DNA of 7,931 nucleotides, from the NCBI GenBank assembly GCA_944332105.1, contig CALVJI010000056.1:1-7931 (forward strand), given 5' to 3'. The notes beneath the pieces were generated by a model, which was not told where the DNA came from, searched no databases, and saw only the letters and a list, made by a program, of their open reading frames with translations. Below, in pieces: positions 1 through 6,861 of this stretch; the first letter of the stretch is position 1, and every line of letters begins with the position of its first letter. The translations under genes were made by a program, and so were the position numbers. The DNA comes from an uncultured Bacilli bacterium (GTDB lineage: Bacteria; Bacillota_I; Bacilli_A; RF39; UBA660).

Positions 1-768
1 TTACTTTTTCTTTTAAATTTCTTTTTCGATTTTGTTTTACTACTGACAGTAAATAACACCTTAAAAAGAAATAGGACTCTTAAAAGAATCTTTCTCGGCG
101 CATTTATCGGTTCTCTTACTATAATTTTTTTGTTTTTGCCTGTTTCTTCTCTTGTTCTGTTTTTGATAAAAGTAGTAATTGCTTTTGCTATGTGTTTAGT
201 AACATTTGGGTTTCACGATAAAAAATACGTTATCCAAAATGTAAGTTACTTATACATGACCAGTACTGTATTAGGAGGTTTCTTATATTTTTTAAATCTC
301 TCTTTCAGTGAAAATCATTACGGACTCTTATTTACATATCAAACAATATCTATAAATTATATATTTTTAGTCATATTTTCACCTATAATGTTATATATTT
401 ATGTGAAACAACGTCGAGAAGTAAATCACTACGCAAAGTATTATCCTGTTACCATATATTTTTTAAATGGTAAAGAGATAACTTTAAATTCCTTTTTAGA
501 CACAGGAAATACTTTAGTAGATCCGATAAGCAAAAAAAGGATTATTTTAGTAAACAAAGAAAAGATTCCTTTTCCCGTGAAAAACATTATCTATGTTCCT
601 TATAATACAGTGTCGAGTCATGGCTTAATGAAATGCTTTAAAATCAAAGCAATTGAAATAAGTGGTATTCAAAGTAAAAATTATTTAGTAGGAATTAGTG
701 ACAAAGATGTTTTAGAAGATGGTGTAGATTGTTTGTTAAATTCTTATTGTTTGGAGGAAATGATATGA
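1..768 (+). CDS. spoIIGA: SpoIIGA, sporulation sigma-E factor processing peptidase (5' end outside window)
   Basis: This is the membrane-embedded aspartic protease that cleaves the pro-sequence from pro-sigma-E in the mother cell. The frame is open from base 1. The first visible residues (LLNFFFD) match the LLNFCFD stretch I recall near the start of Bacillus subtilis SpoIIGA, so only about six N-terminal codons seem to be missing. The first ~145 visible residues contain several hydrophobic membrane segments. The soluble C-terminal half carries the protease signature FLDTGNTL, with the catalytic Asp at visible residue 167 (codon at 499). The part after this Asp is about 88 residues, shorter than in B. 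subtilis (about 126 from memory). The gene ends in an ATGA overlap with sigE, the gene for its substrate, which is the classic arrangement. A TTG at 130 is not the start, because homology continues upstream of it. The promoter lies outside the window. Confidence 0.95.
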   Translation, partial: LLFLLNFFFDFVLLLTVNNTLKRNRTLKRIFLGAFIGSLTIIFLFLPVSSLVLFLIKVVIAFAMCLVTFGFHDKKYVIQNVSYLYMTSTVLGGFLYFLNLSFSENHYGLLFTYQTISINYIFLVIFSPIMLYIYVKQRREVNHYAKYYPVTIYFLNGKEITLNSFLDTGNTLVDPISKKRIILVNKEKIPFPVKNIIYVPYNTVSSHGLMKCFKIKAIEISGIQSKNYLVGISDKDVLEDGVDCLLNSYCLEEMI

Positions 769-1451
769 TCAAAAAAATATTGAATTGGTTAAAAAGAAAA
801 TATTCGGCATGTTTTTTTATTGGTAGTAGTGATAAACTGCCTCCACCTCTTGAAAAAGAAGAAGAATTAGCTCTTTTAATACGTTCACAAAAAGGGGATG
901 AAGAGGCCAAAAATATTTTAATTGAACACAATCTTCGGTTGGTAGTATTTCTTGCCAAAAAATATGAAAATACTGGCTATGATATTGAAGATTTAGTAAG
1001 CATAGGTTCAATTGGGTTAATCAAAGGAATTAATACCTATAAAATTGATAAAAATATTAAACTAGCAACCTATGCATCTCGTTGTATATCAAATGAAATA
1101 TTAATGTTCTTAAGAAAAAATAAAAAACGCAAAAAAGAGATTTCTTTAGAAGATAGCTTAAATTACGATAATGAGGGCAATGAACTTCATTTAGAAGATG
1201 TTTTAGGTACCGATAGTGATTTAGTAAGTGATGAATATGAAAGACAAGTAGAAAGAGATTTTATTTCTAAAGAGATCAACAAATTAAGTAGTCGTGAAAA
1301 ACAAATTATGGTCTTGCGTTATGGCTTAAACAACACCGATAGTTACACCCAAAAAGAAGTTGCCGAAATGCTAGGAATTAGCCAATCTTACATTTCACGA
1401 ATTGAAAAAAAAGTAATTAAAAATATAAAAAATTTAATGAAAACTTCTTAA
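765..1451 (+). CDS. sigE: RNA polymerase sporulation sigma factor SigE (pro-sigma-E)
   Basis: This is the early mother-cell sigma factor, made as an inactive precursor. I chose ATG 765 because a good Shine-Dalgarno (TTGGAGG, 751-757) lies 7 nt upstream and the start overlaps the spoIIGA stop. The protein is 228 aa. It begins with a basic, amphipathic pro-peptide (MIKKILNWLKRKY...). The conserved FIG....LPPPL segment at residues 18-28 aligns with YIGGSEALPPPL of B. subtilis, placing cleavage near residue 17 and giving a pro-region about ten residues shorter. Region 2 is clear at residues 55-120 (NLRLVV, ENTGYDIEDL, LATYASRCISNEIL). Region 4.2 at residues 178-222 has the helix-turn-helix TQKEVAEMLGISQSYISRIE. 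Translation is probably coupled to spoIIGA. The family assignment is firm; cleavage at this site is inferred from alignment by memory. Confidence 0.97.
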   Translation: MIKKILNWLKRKYSACFFIGSSDKLPPPLEKEEELALLIRSQKGDEEAKNILIEHNLRLVVFLAKKYENTGYDIEDLVSIGSIGLIKGINTYKIDKNIKLATYASRCISNEILMFLRKNKKRKKEISLEDSLNYDNEGNELHLEDVLGTDSDLVSDEYERQVERDFISKEINKLSSREKQIMVLRYGLNNTDSYTQKEVAEMLGISQSYISRIEKKVIKNIKNLMKTS

Positions 1452-1468
1452 AATTTGTCAAACATAGG

Positions 1469-1497
1469 GAAGAGGAATTGTTTTTTCTCTTCTTTTT
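1469..1497 (+). terminator. Rho-independent terminator after sigE
   Basis: Arms 1469-1477 (GAAGAGGAA) and 1484-1492 (TTTCTCTTC) pair over 9 bp including one G-U. The loop is 6 nt, and a TTTTT run follows at 1493-1497. It lies 18 nt after the sigE stop. The loop overlaps the -35 hexamer of the next promoter. Confidence 0.75.
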
Positions 1498-1506
1498 AAG
1501 TATAAT
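1478..1506 (+). promoter_or_regulatory. Sigma-A type promoter of the thioredoxin-like gene
   Basis: A TTGTTT -35 box (1478-1483), a 17-bp spacer and a perfect TATAAT -10 box (1501-1506) are visible. The predicted transcription start, near 1513, lies only about 11 nt before the ATG at 1524. That leaves AGTGG as the only possible ribosome-binding sequence, because the better GAGG at 1507-1510 would not be transcribed. Confidence 0.65.
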
Positions 1507-1523
1507 GAGGAAGAAGTGGTAGT

Positions 1524-2246
1524 ATGAAAAAAGATAATATAATTTTTTTAGGACTCTTAGGTATTGTCGTCCTTATTCTTAGCATTTGTGCTTTTTTTGC
1601 TTATCAAAAAGAAGAACAAACTCCTGATTTAACAGATGCTGAAAAAATTGCCGAAGAGTACAAAGTTTTAAATAATGAAATAAATGAACAAAATAATCTA
1701 GCTTATCCAATTGTAGAACTTTCAAACGAAAACCCTTTTGTCTATGCTTCAGAAGAAGAAGTAATCCGAGTATTAAAAGAAGGAACCGGCGTGATCTATT
1801 TTGGCTTTCCTTCATGTCCTTGGTGTCGAACCCTTTTACCCGTTTTAGAAAGTGCGGCTAAAGAAGTAGGCATTGGTCGTATTTACTATCTAAATATATC
1901 AGAAATACGTGACACTTTAGAATTAGATGAAAACAATAAAATAGTAACTACTAAAGAAGGAAGTAACGGATATTATCAAATTCTAAATCTATTAGATGAG
2001 TATCTAGAAGAGTATACTTTAACAGGAAAAAACAATGAAAGAGTTACAGCCGAAGAAAAACGACTTGTTGCGCCCACAGTAGTAAGCGTATTAAACGGTG
2101 AAATTGTTGGCTTTCATGAAGGAACCGTATCTACCCAAGAAAATGGCTATGCTCCATTGACAGAAGAAGAAACAGAAGACTTAAAAAGTACTTTATCTAC
2201 ACTTTTAGAAGCTACTTTAGCTGGAACTTGTAATGAAGCTTGTTAG
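1524..2246 (+). CDS. Membrane-anchored thioredoxin-fold protein with CPWC motif
   Basis: This 240-residue protein has a short charged N-terminus and one hydrophobic segment at residues 6-26, which I read as an uncleaved signal anchor placing the rest outside the membrane. A thioredoxin-like domain follows. Beta-strand GVIYFGFP leads into the active-site CPWC (Cys98, Cys101), and VAPT at residues 182-185 fits the cis-Pro loop. An Asp/Glu-rich insert separates the two. The layout resembles bacteriocin-transport accessory or PedC-like thioredoxins, so disulfide oxidoreductase activity at the cell surface is likely. The substrate is unknown. An extra cysteine pair ends the protein (CNEAC, Cys236 and Cys240). 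The LSIC near the membrane segment is not a proper lipobox. The gene stands between sigE and dnaB with its own promoter, so a sporulation role is possible but unsupported. Confidence 0.8.
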   Translation: MKKDNIIFLGLLGIVVLILSICAFFAYQKEEQTPDLTDAEKIAEEYKVLNNEINEQNNLAYPIVELSNENPFVYASEEEVIRVLKEGTGVIYFGFPSCPWCRTLLPVLESAAKEVGIGRIYYLNISEIRDTLELDENNKIVTTKEGSNGYYQILNLLDEYLEEYTLTGKNNERVTAEEKRLVAPTVVSVLNGEIVGFHEGTVSTQENGYAPLTEEETEDLKSTLSTLLEATLAGTCNEAC

Positions 2247-2249
2247 GAG

Positions 2250-2278
2250 TTTCTTTTTTTTCTTTTTTTTATTATAAT
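2250..2278 (+). promoter_or_regulatory. Possible promoter for the dnaB-dnaI-ttcA unit
   Basis: A perfect TATAAT lies at 2273-2278. At the right distance (17 bp) is only a poor -35 (TTTCTT, 2250-2255), inside a long T-rich tract. The tract pairs imperfectly with AGAAAAAAG at 2280-2288, which would put the -10 box in the loop of an all-A/T hairpin. The start of transcription would give a ~20-nt leader that includes the Shine-Dalgarno AAAGGA at 2289-2294. Confidence 0.45.
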
Positions 2279-2304
2279 AAGAAAAAAGAAAGGACGGATG
2301 AATC

Positions 2305-3579
2305 GTGGTAACACTTTTGCCTGCAGACAAATATATTGTAGTGAATAAAACGATTTTAACAGAACAAGATCGCAAAAATATTGTGAGTTTATATGAACCC
2401 ATCATTGGTTCATTAGCTGTTAGTTTATACTTAACTTTGTGGCGCGATTTAGACCGTTATACATTCGTAAGTGTTGACTATACTCATCATCACTTAATGA
2501 CCATTTTAAAAAATAATTTAGAGAGTATTAAAAGAGCTCGTGAATCATTAGAAGCTGCAGGACTTTTAAGAACATTCTTTCAAAGCGGTGAACCAAACAA
2601 CTATGTCTATGAACTCTATTCGCCTATGAATCCAAAAGAATTTTTTGCTAATCCCATTTTTAATGTTGTTTTATACAATAATATTGGAGCCACAGAATAC
2701 GAACTTTTAAAAAAAGAATATGCTCCAGTTGAAGTGCCTTTAAAAGATTATCAAGAAATAACTGCCTTATTTGATGATGTCTTTAAATCAAGTAATATCC
2801 AAGTGGGTTTTGAAGCAATCGGCCGAACAACTCTCCCTTTAAATATGCAAGATCAAGTAGACTTCGATTTATTAATGAGTAGCCTACCTCGGGGGTTAAT
2901 TAATGAAAGAACCTTTAATAAAAGAGTTCGAGAACTTATCAATAATCTTTCATTTGTCTACAATTTAGACACTTTAAAAATGAGCGAAATCATCCGTTTA
3001 ACCATTAATGAAAAAGGTTCGATTGATAAAGAAAGTCTTCGTTTACAAACAAGAAAATATTATCAGTACAACAATCATGGTAAATTGCCAACTTTAGTAT
3101 ATCGTGCCCAACCAGAATATTTAAAAAGTCCTACTGGAGATATGAGTAAAAAAGGAAGAATTATTGAAGTTTTTGAAAATACAACTCCTTATGATTTTTT
3201 AAAGAGTAAATATAACAACGGAAATCCGACTCCTAGAGATTTAAAACTTCTAGAATATTTATTAGTAGATGTTGAATTAAAACCGGCAGTTGTCAATGTT
3301 TTAGTGGACTATGTCTTAAAAAAGAATAACAACAAACTAAATACTTCCTTTGTGGAAACAATCGCTGGTCAATGGAAACGATTAGGCATAGAAACAGCAA
3401 AAGATGCCATGGAAGTTGCTGAAAAAGAACACAAAAAATATACTTCAAAACTAAAAAAAGAAACCAAAAAAGAAGTTTCGAATGAGATGCCTGTATGGTT
3501 TGATGAAAAAATTGGCAAAGAAAACTTAACAGCTACCGAAGAACAAGAATTAGAAAATATTTTAAAAAAATATGAGTAG
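2305..3579 (+). CDS. dnaB: DnaB, replication initiation and membrane attachment protein (DnaB/DnaD family)
   Basis: This is the Firmicutes-type DnaB (not the E. coli helicase of the same name). With DnaD and DnaI it helps load the replicative helicase at the origin and at restart sites. The protein has 424 residues, somewhat shorter than the ~470 of B. subtilis. The N-terminal winged-helix domain is recognisable from ILTEQDRKNIVSLYEPIIG (about residues 17-35) and the following LYLTLWRDLD. The C-terminal DnaB/DnaD-type domain covers about residues 310-395 and contains FVETIAGQWKRLGI (from residue 353), matching the family's aromatic-x3-Ile-x3-Trp signature. A charged Lys/Glu-rich tail follows. 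The start is GTG 2305, 11 nt after the AAAGGA site. An ATG at 2298 is out of frame and soon meets a stop. The stop codon lies inside the ribosome-binding site of dnaI, the usual neighbour. Confidence 0.93.
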   Translation: MVTLLPADKYIVVNKTILTEQDRKNIVSLYEPIIGSLAVSLYLTLWRDLDRYTFVSVDYTHHHLMTILKNNLESIKRARESLEAAGLLRTFFQSGEPNNYVYELYSPMNPKEFFANPIFNVVLYNNIGATEYELLKKEYAPVEVPLKDYQEITALFDDVFKSSNIQVGFEAIGRTTLPLNMQDQVDFDLLMSSLPRGLINERTFNKRVRELINNLSFVYNLDTLKMSEIIRLTINEKGSIDKESLRLQTRKYYQYNNHGKLPTLVYRAQPEYLKSPTGDMSKKGRIIEVFENTTPYDFLKSKYNNGNPTPRDLKLLEYLLVDVELKPAVVNVLVDYVLKKNNNKLNTSFVETIAGQWKRLGIETAKDAMEVAEKEHKKYTSKLKKETKKEVSNEMPVWFDEKIGKENLTATEEQELENILKKYE

Positions 3580-3588
3580 GAGGAAAAA

Positions 3589-4470
3589 ATGGAAATTACA
3601 TTTCACAAAAGTAGCACAGAAGAATTAGAAAAAAACTATCGGGAAGCCTTACAAAATAAGGATTTTGCAGCTTTAGTAAATTATCTGCATTTAACCAAAG
3701 AAGAAGCAATGAAAAAAACTACCAAATTGCTAGCTACAGTAGAAGAATTAAATCATTGTAAAAAATGTCATGGCTTATATGAATGTCAAAATGCCTATCC
3801 TGGTCACGTCGGAACTTTAGAAAAAAGTGAAGAGGGTATTTTTGCAACCTATAAACCTTGTAAATATCAAAAAAAGGAATGGGCAGCCAAAGAGTCAAAG
3901 AAAAGTGAAGAAGACGTTTCTTTAAAAGCACGTATGAAAGATATTGATGTCAAAGATAAAAATCGGATTGAAGTTATCAAATGGTTAGACCAATTTTATG
4001 AACAATATGATTTTTCTAAAACGATGAAAGGGCTATACTTACATGGTAATTTTGGCTGTGGTAAAACTTTCTTAATTAGTGCTTTATTAAATGAGTTGCG
4101 AGAAAAGAAAAATGTTCAAACAGAAATGATTTATTTTCCAGAAATTCTCCGTGAACTTAAAAATGATTGGGATGTTTATGAAGCAAAAATGAAGAAGTAT
4201 CAAACGGTTGATATTTTATGTATCGATGACATTGGGGCAGAAAAAGTAAGTGAATGGAGTAGAGATGAAGTCTTAGGTACCATTTTACAAACGAGAATGA
4301 ATCATCATTTAACAACCTTCTTTACTTCAAATTTAAATTTAAAAGAATTAGAAAGACATTTTATTACAAATGATAAAAGTGATGAAAAAATTAAAGCCAG
4401 AAGAATTATGGAACGAATTAAACAATTGTCAACTGAAATGGTGATGGTAAGTGAAAACAGAAGAGATTGA
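3589..4470 (+). CDS. dnaI: DnaI, primosomal AAA+ helicase loader
   Basis: DnaI binds the hexameric replicative helicase and loads it on DNA, working with DnaB and DnaD. The 293-residue protein has the two-domain family layout. The N-terminal helicase-interaction domain has a probable zinc site, with Cys57, Cys60, His73 and Cys91 as likely ligands (spacing as I recall for B. subtilis DnaI). The C-terminal AAA+ domain has Walker A GNFGCGKT at residues 153-160 and Walker B VDILCIDDIG at 207-216. A sensor-1 segment (TTFFTSN, 242-248) and conserved arginines (Arg271, Arg272, Arg276) near the C-terminus fit the arginine-finger region. A strong ribosome-binding site (TAGGAGG, 3577-3583) precedes the ATG, 9 nt after the dnaB stop. 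The gene runs 20 nt into the following ttcA-like gene. Confidence 0.96.
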   Translation: MEITFHKSSTEELEKNYREALQNKDFAALVNYLHLTKEEAMKKTTKLLATVEELNHCKKCHGLYECQNAYPGHVGTLEKSEEGIFATYKPCKYQKKEWAAKESKKSEEDVSLKARMKDIDVKDKNRIEVIKWLDQFYEQYDFSKTMKGLYLHGNFGCGKTFLISALLNELREKKNVQTEMIYFPEILRELKNDWDVYEAKMKKYQTVDILCIDDIGAEKVSEWSRDEVLGTILQTRMNHHLTTFFTSNLNLKELERHFITNDKSDEKIKARRIMERIKQLSTEMVMVSENRRD

Positions 4471-5263
4471 AAGAAGTATTATTAAAAAATATCGCAAAAC
4501 AATTTGGAAAGAATTTATTCACTCAATCAATGAATTTTCTTTAATTGAAGACAACGATACAATTGCAGTCTGTATATCAGGTGGTAAAGATTCGTTTCTA
4601 CTAGCAAAGTGTATGCAAGAAATTCAAAAACATGGTAAAATTCATTTTTCTTTAAAATTTATTTGTATGGATCCAGGTTATCAAAAAGATCATGTTGAAA
4701 AAATCAAAGAAAATGCCAAAAAGCTAAATATTCCTTTAGAAATTTTTCAAACCAATGTCTTTGAAGTTTCTAATCTTTTAAATGAAGAACATCCTTGTTA
4801 TCTCTGTGCTAGAATGCGTAGAGGTTACTTGTATGATTATGCTCAAAAATTAGGCTGCAATAAAATAGCTTTAGCACATCATTTTGATGATGTCATTGAA
4901 ACCGTTTTATTAGCCATGTTTTACAGTGGCTCCTTTAAAACGATGATGCCTCGTGTAAAAAGCGATAATTTTGCTGGCATGGAATTAATTCGTCCTTTAT
5001 ATTTTGTTCGTGAAAAAGATATTATTTCATGGCAACATTCGAATCAATTAGAATTTTTAAATTGTGGTTGTAAATTTGTTGCTAAAAAACAAGAAAGTAA
5101 GCGAAAAGAAATTAAAGAAATCTTACAAGAACTACGTAAAATAAATCCAATTATTGATAAAAACATTTATAAAAGTACAGAGAAAGTAAACTTGCAAACA
5201 ATCATCTCTTATCAAGACAAAGAAAAAATATATTCAGTTTTAGATAAGAAAAACAAAGAGTAG
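4451..5263 (+). CDS. TtcA-family PP-loop ATPase, tRNA 2-thiocytidine synthase-like
   Basis: TtcA-type enzymes adenylate cytidine 32 of tRNA and replace its oxygen with sulfur, using an oxygen-sensitive Fe-S cluster. The 270-residue protein carries the PP-loop SGGKDS at residues 43-48 and the family CxxC (CYLC, Cys116 and Cys119). AHHFDD lies at 142-147. A later NCGCKF offers Cys205 or Cys207 as the third cluster ligand, as in E. coli TtcA. The tail after residue 215 is Lys/Glu-rich and not recognisable. The start is GTG 4451, 20 nt inside dnaI and with no strong Shine-Dalgarno, so translation is probably coupled to dnaI. Related PP-loop enzymes act on other tRNA positions, and the exact nucleotide cannot be read from sequence. 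The family is sure; the C32 target is inferred. Confidence 0.88.
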   Translation: MKTEEIERSIIKKYRKTIWKEFIHSINEFSLIEDNDTIAVCISGGKDSFLLAKCMQEIQKHGKIHFSLKFICMDPGYQKDHVEKIKENAKKLNIPLEIFQTNVFEVSNLLNEEHPCYLCARMRRGYLYDYAQKLGCNKIALAHHFDDVIETVLLAMFYSGSFKTMMPRVKSDNFAGMELIRPLYFVREKDIISWQHSNQLEFLNCGCKFVAKKQESKRKEIKEILQELRKINPIIDKNIYKSTEKVNLQTIISYQDKEKIYSVLDKKNKE

Positions 5264-5289
5264 ATGTGTCAAAACATTTACTTTTTTTT
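5255..5289 (+). terminator. Rho-independent terminator overlapping the ttcA-like stop codon
   Basis: AGTAGATGT (5259-5267) pairs with ACATTTACT (5274-5282) over 9 bp with one G-U and a 6-nt loop, followed directly by seven T. Upstream A-rich bases can extend the stem into the T tract. The left arm contains the TAG stop at 5261-5263, so the coding end and the terminator share bases. Confidence 0.85.
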
Positions 5290-5299
5290 GAACCAAAAG

Positions 5300-5328
5300 T
5301 TGCGAGATTATGCGATTTAAGCTATAAT
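5300..5328 (+). promoter_or_regulatory. Promoter of the surface-protein gene
   Basis: A TTGCGA -35 box (5300-5305, 4 of 6 consensus), a 17-bp spacer and a perfect TATAAT (5323-5328) are present. This predicts a leader of about 80 nt. The leader is A/T-rich with no strong hairpin that I can see, and ends with AAGGAG (5398-5403), 11 nt before the ATG. Confidence 0.75.
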
Positions 5329-5414
5329 TTATATAGTAAGAGAATAAAAAGTATAACTTAGAGTTTAAAAAAGATAATTTTAAGCATACTAATTACGAAG
5401 GAGAAGTCAAGAAA

Positions 5415-6791
5415 ATGAAAAATAATAATGAATCTGACAATTTAAAACTTAGTAAGTTTAAAGAGAAAAATCCTAAAAAAACAGGTATTATTATTTTTAC
5501 AATTGCTTGTATTTTATTAATAGCAGGCGTATTTTTCTATACTTCGTTTGCTTCATTTGAAAGTAAAGAAACCTATAATTTGATGGAAGGAAATGTAAAA
5601 AGTCCAGGGGATATTTACTTTGCATATTATATCGATGGAGTAGCTAGTCAAAATCCTCCTTTACAAAATACAGAATATACTTTAGATGCAAGCACTTCAA
5701 GTTGTACAAATGGCGTAGTTCCTACTTGGAATTATGCTTCATGGAGCTTTTTAGGTGATTATACAAACTACCAACCAAGTAATAATACAGCAACTAGATG
5801 TAATTTATATTTCATAAAAAATCAAACAGTTTCCACAGCATTAGGTGATTTATCAGTGTATCCATATACTCCAGATTTCACAAAGTCTGCGTGTGATGAT
5901 GAAACTTGTGAATCACATGAAAAAGGAATATATCAAATAACTGATCAAGATGGCACGAGTTATTATTACCGAGGAAGTGTCGAAAACAATTATTTACAGT
6001 TTGCCGGCTATTGGTGGCGAGTAATAAGAATCAATGAAGACGGTAGTATAAGAATTATTTATGATGGAACAACACCACATAAGAATGGCGAGAGTAGCAC
6101 AGATCGACAAATAGGAACGAGTCAAATAAACACTTCAAATACAAGAAACGAATATGTAGGATATATGTATACATTAGATGAGGCAGATGGACTTGGAACA
6201 TCATCAACTATAAAACGAGCAAATGACGAGTTTTATGAAAATTATCTTGCATCATATGCACAGTATATTGATACCGATGCTGGATTCTGTGGAGACAGAA
6301 GTACTTTGAATGTACAAAGTGGAGTAGGAACAGGAACGGTAACAACATATAATAAGGGATATTTAAGAACTGTAACCAGTAATCCGGATTTAAGCTGTGA
6401 GAATGAAAAGGACTTATATACAGTAAGTGGTTCTAGTAAAGGAAATAAGGCTTTATCCTATCCAATAGGATTAATTACGGTGGATGAAGTAATACTAGCA
6501 GGCCATGCTGGAGGAGTATTTGATGGTACTTATAATTATCAAAAAATTGCTCCCAATACATATTTAACAATTGGGAATACTTATTGGACAATGACGCCCG
6601 CTGGAGGATATAATCCCTTCGGCAGAACTTACTGGAATGCTATTGTGTTTCTTGTTTACTCGTCTGGCACACTTGATGCCGATATTATTTCTAATAGCTA
6701 TGGTCTTCGCCCAACCATAAATCTTAAGAGTACTGTGAATATTGTGGGATCCGGGACAATTTCTGATCCATACAAGTTATCGGGGAATTAA
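5415..6791 (+). CDS. Membrane-anchored extracellular protein with lectin-like C-terminal domain
   Basis: The 458-residue protein has a basic cytoplasmic N-terminus (1-22) and one membrane helix at about residues 24-42, with the remainder outside the cell. Residues 59-135 form a module with Cys97 and Cys129 plus spaced tryptophans (Trp105, Trp110), ending in RCNLYF; the two cysteines could form a disulfide. Residues 150-220 contain YYYRGSVENNYLQFAGYWWRVIRI and DGSIRIIYDGT, a block I recognise as recurring in large paralogous surface-protein families of gut Firmicutes, without a function I can name. Cys160, Cys165, Cys292 and Cys328 may form further bonds. The C-terminus (about 388-455: YWTMTP, YSSGTL, NSYGLRPTINL) resembles the end of a C-type-lectin-like fold used for ligand binding. 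No sortase motif is seen. Codon use shifts along the gene (more ATA/GGA/ACA mid-gene, more pyrimidine-ending codons at the end), suggesting mosaic origin. Adhesion or ligand binding is inference. Confidence 0.75.
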   Translation: MKNNNESDNLKLSKFKEKNPKKTGIIIFTIACILLIAGVFFYTSFASFESKETYNLMEGNVKSPGDIYFAYYIDGVASQNPPLQNTEYTLDASTSSCTNGVVPTWNYASWSFLGDYTNYQPSNNTATRCNLYFIKNQTVSTALGDLSVYPYTPDFTKSACDDETCESHEKGIYQITDQDGTSYYYRGSVENNYLQFAGYWWRVIRINEDGSIRIIYDGTTPHKNGESSTDRQIGTSQINTSNTRNEYVGYMYTLDEADGLGTSSTIKRANDEFYENYLASYAQYIDTDAGFCGDRSTLNVQSGVGTGTVTTYNKGYLRTVTSNPDLSCENEKDLYTVSGSSKGNKALSYPIGLITVDEVILAGHAGGVFDGTYNYQKIAPNTYLTIGNTYWTMTPAGGYNPFGRTYWNAIVFLVYSSGTLDADIISNSYGLRPTINLKSTVNIVGSGTISDPYKLSGN

Positions 6792-6793
6792 GA

Positions 6794-6858
6794 TTATCAG
6801 GGAAATTTTTAATCAAGCCTTTGTTTAAGTGCTTTTCTTTTGCTATTTTCCCTGATAA
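6794..6858. repeat. Perfect 12-bp inverted repeat with 41-nt spacer
   Basis: TTATCAGGGAAA (6794-6805) is matched by TTTCCCTGATAA (6847-6858). The arms begin 2 nt after the stop of the surface-protein gene and end 3 nt before the stop of the recombinase remnant on the opposite strand. Neither arm is followed by a T tract on its own strand, so the outer repeat is not a textbook terminator. It could be a bidirectional RNA structure or a recombination-related repeat. Confidence 0.8.
6815..6840 (+). terminator. Possible terminator of the surface-protein gene
   Basis: Inside the larger inverted repeat, AAGCCTT (6815-6821) can pair with AAG-T-GCTT (6827-6834). This gives 7 bp with one bulged T and a 5-nt loop, followed by the T-rich TTCTTT. 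It is weaker than the two upstream terminators but correctly placed, about 25 nt after the stop codon. Confidence 0.5.
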
Positions 6859-6861
6859 CGT

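Noticed and set aside
729..764. TTG at 729 as an earlier start for sigE
   Set aside because: It lacks a ribosome-binding site and would put the GGAGG site inside the gene; ATG 765 has ideal spacing and the expected pro-peptide.
695..1011. Antisense open frames over sigE (64 and 87 residues)
   Set aside because: They are shadows of a conserved gene, with no recognisable motif or ribosome-binding site.
1575..1592. Lipoprotein signal in the thioredoxin-like protein (LSIC)
   Set aside because: A bulky Ile stands just before the Cys where Gly, Ala or Ser is required.
1579..1815. Antisense frame of 78 residues in the thioredoxin-like gene
   Set aside because: Its composition mirrors the Glu/Lys-rich sense strand; it shows no motif and no start signal.
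2298..2348. Small frame from ATG 2298
   Set aside because: It is out of frame with dnaB and stops after 16 codons; the true start is GTG 2305.
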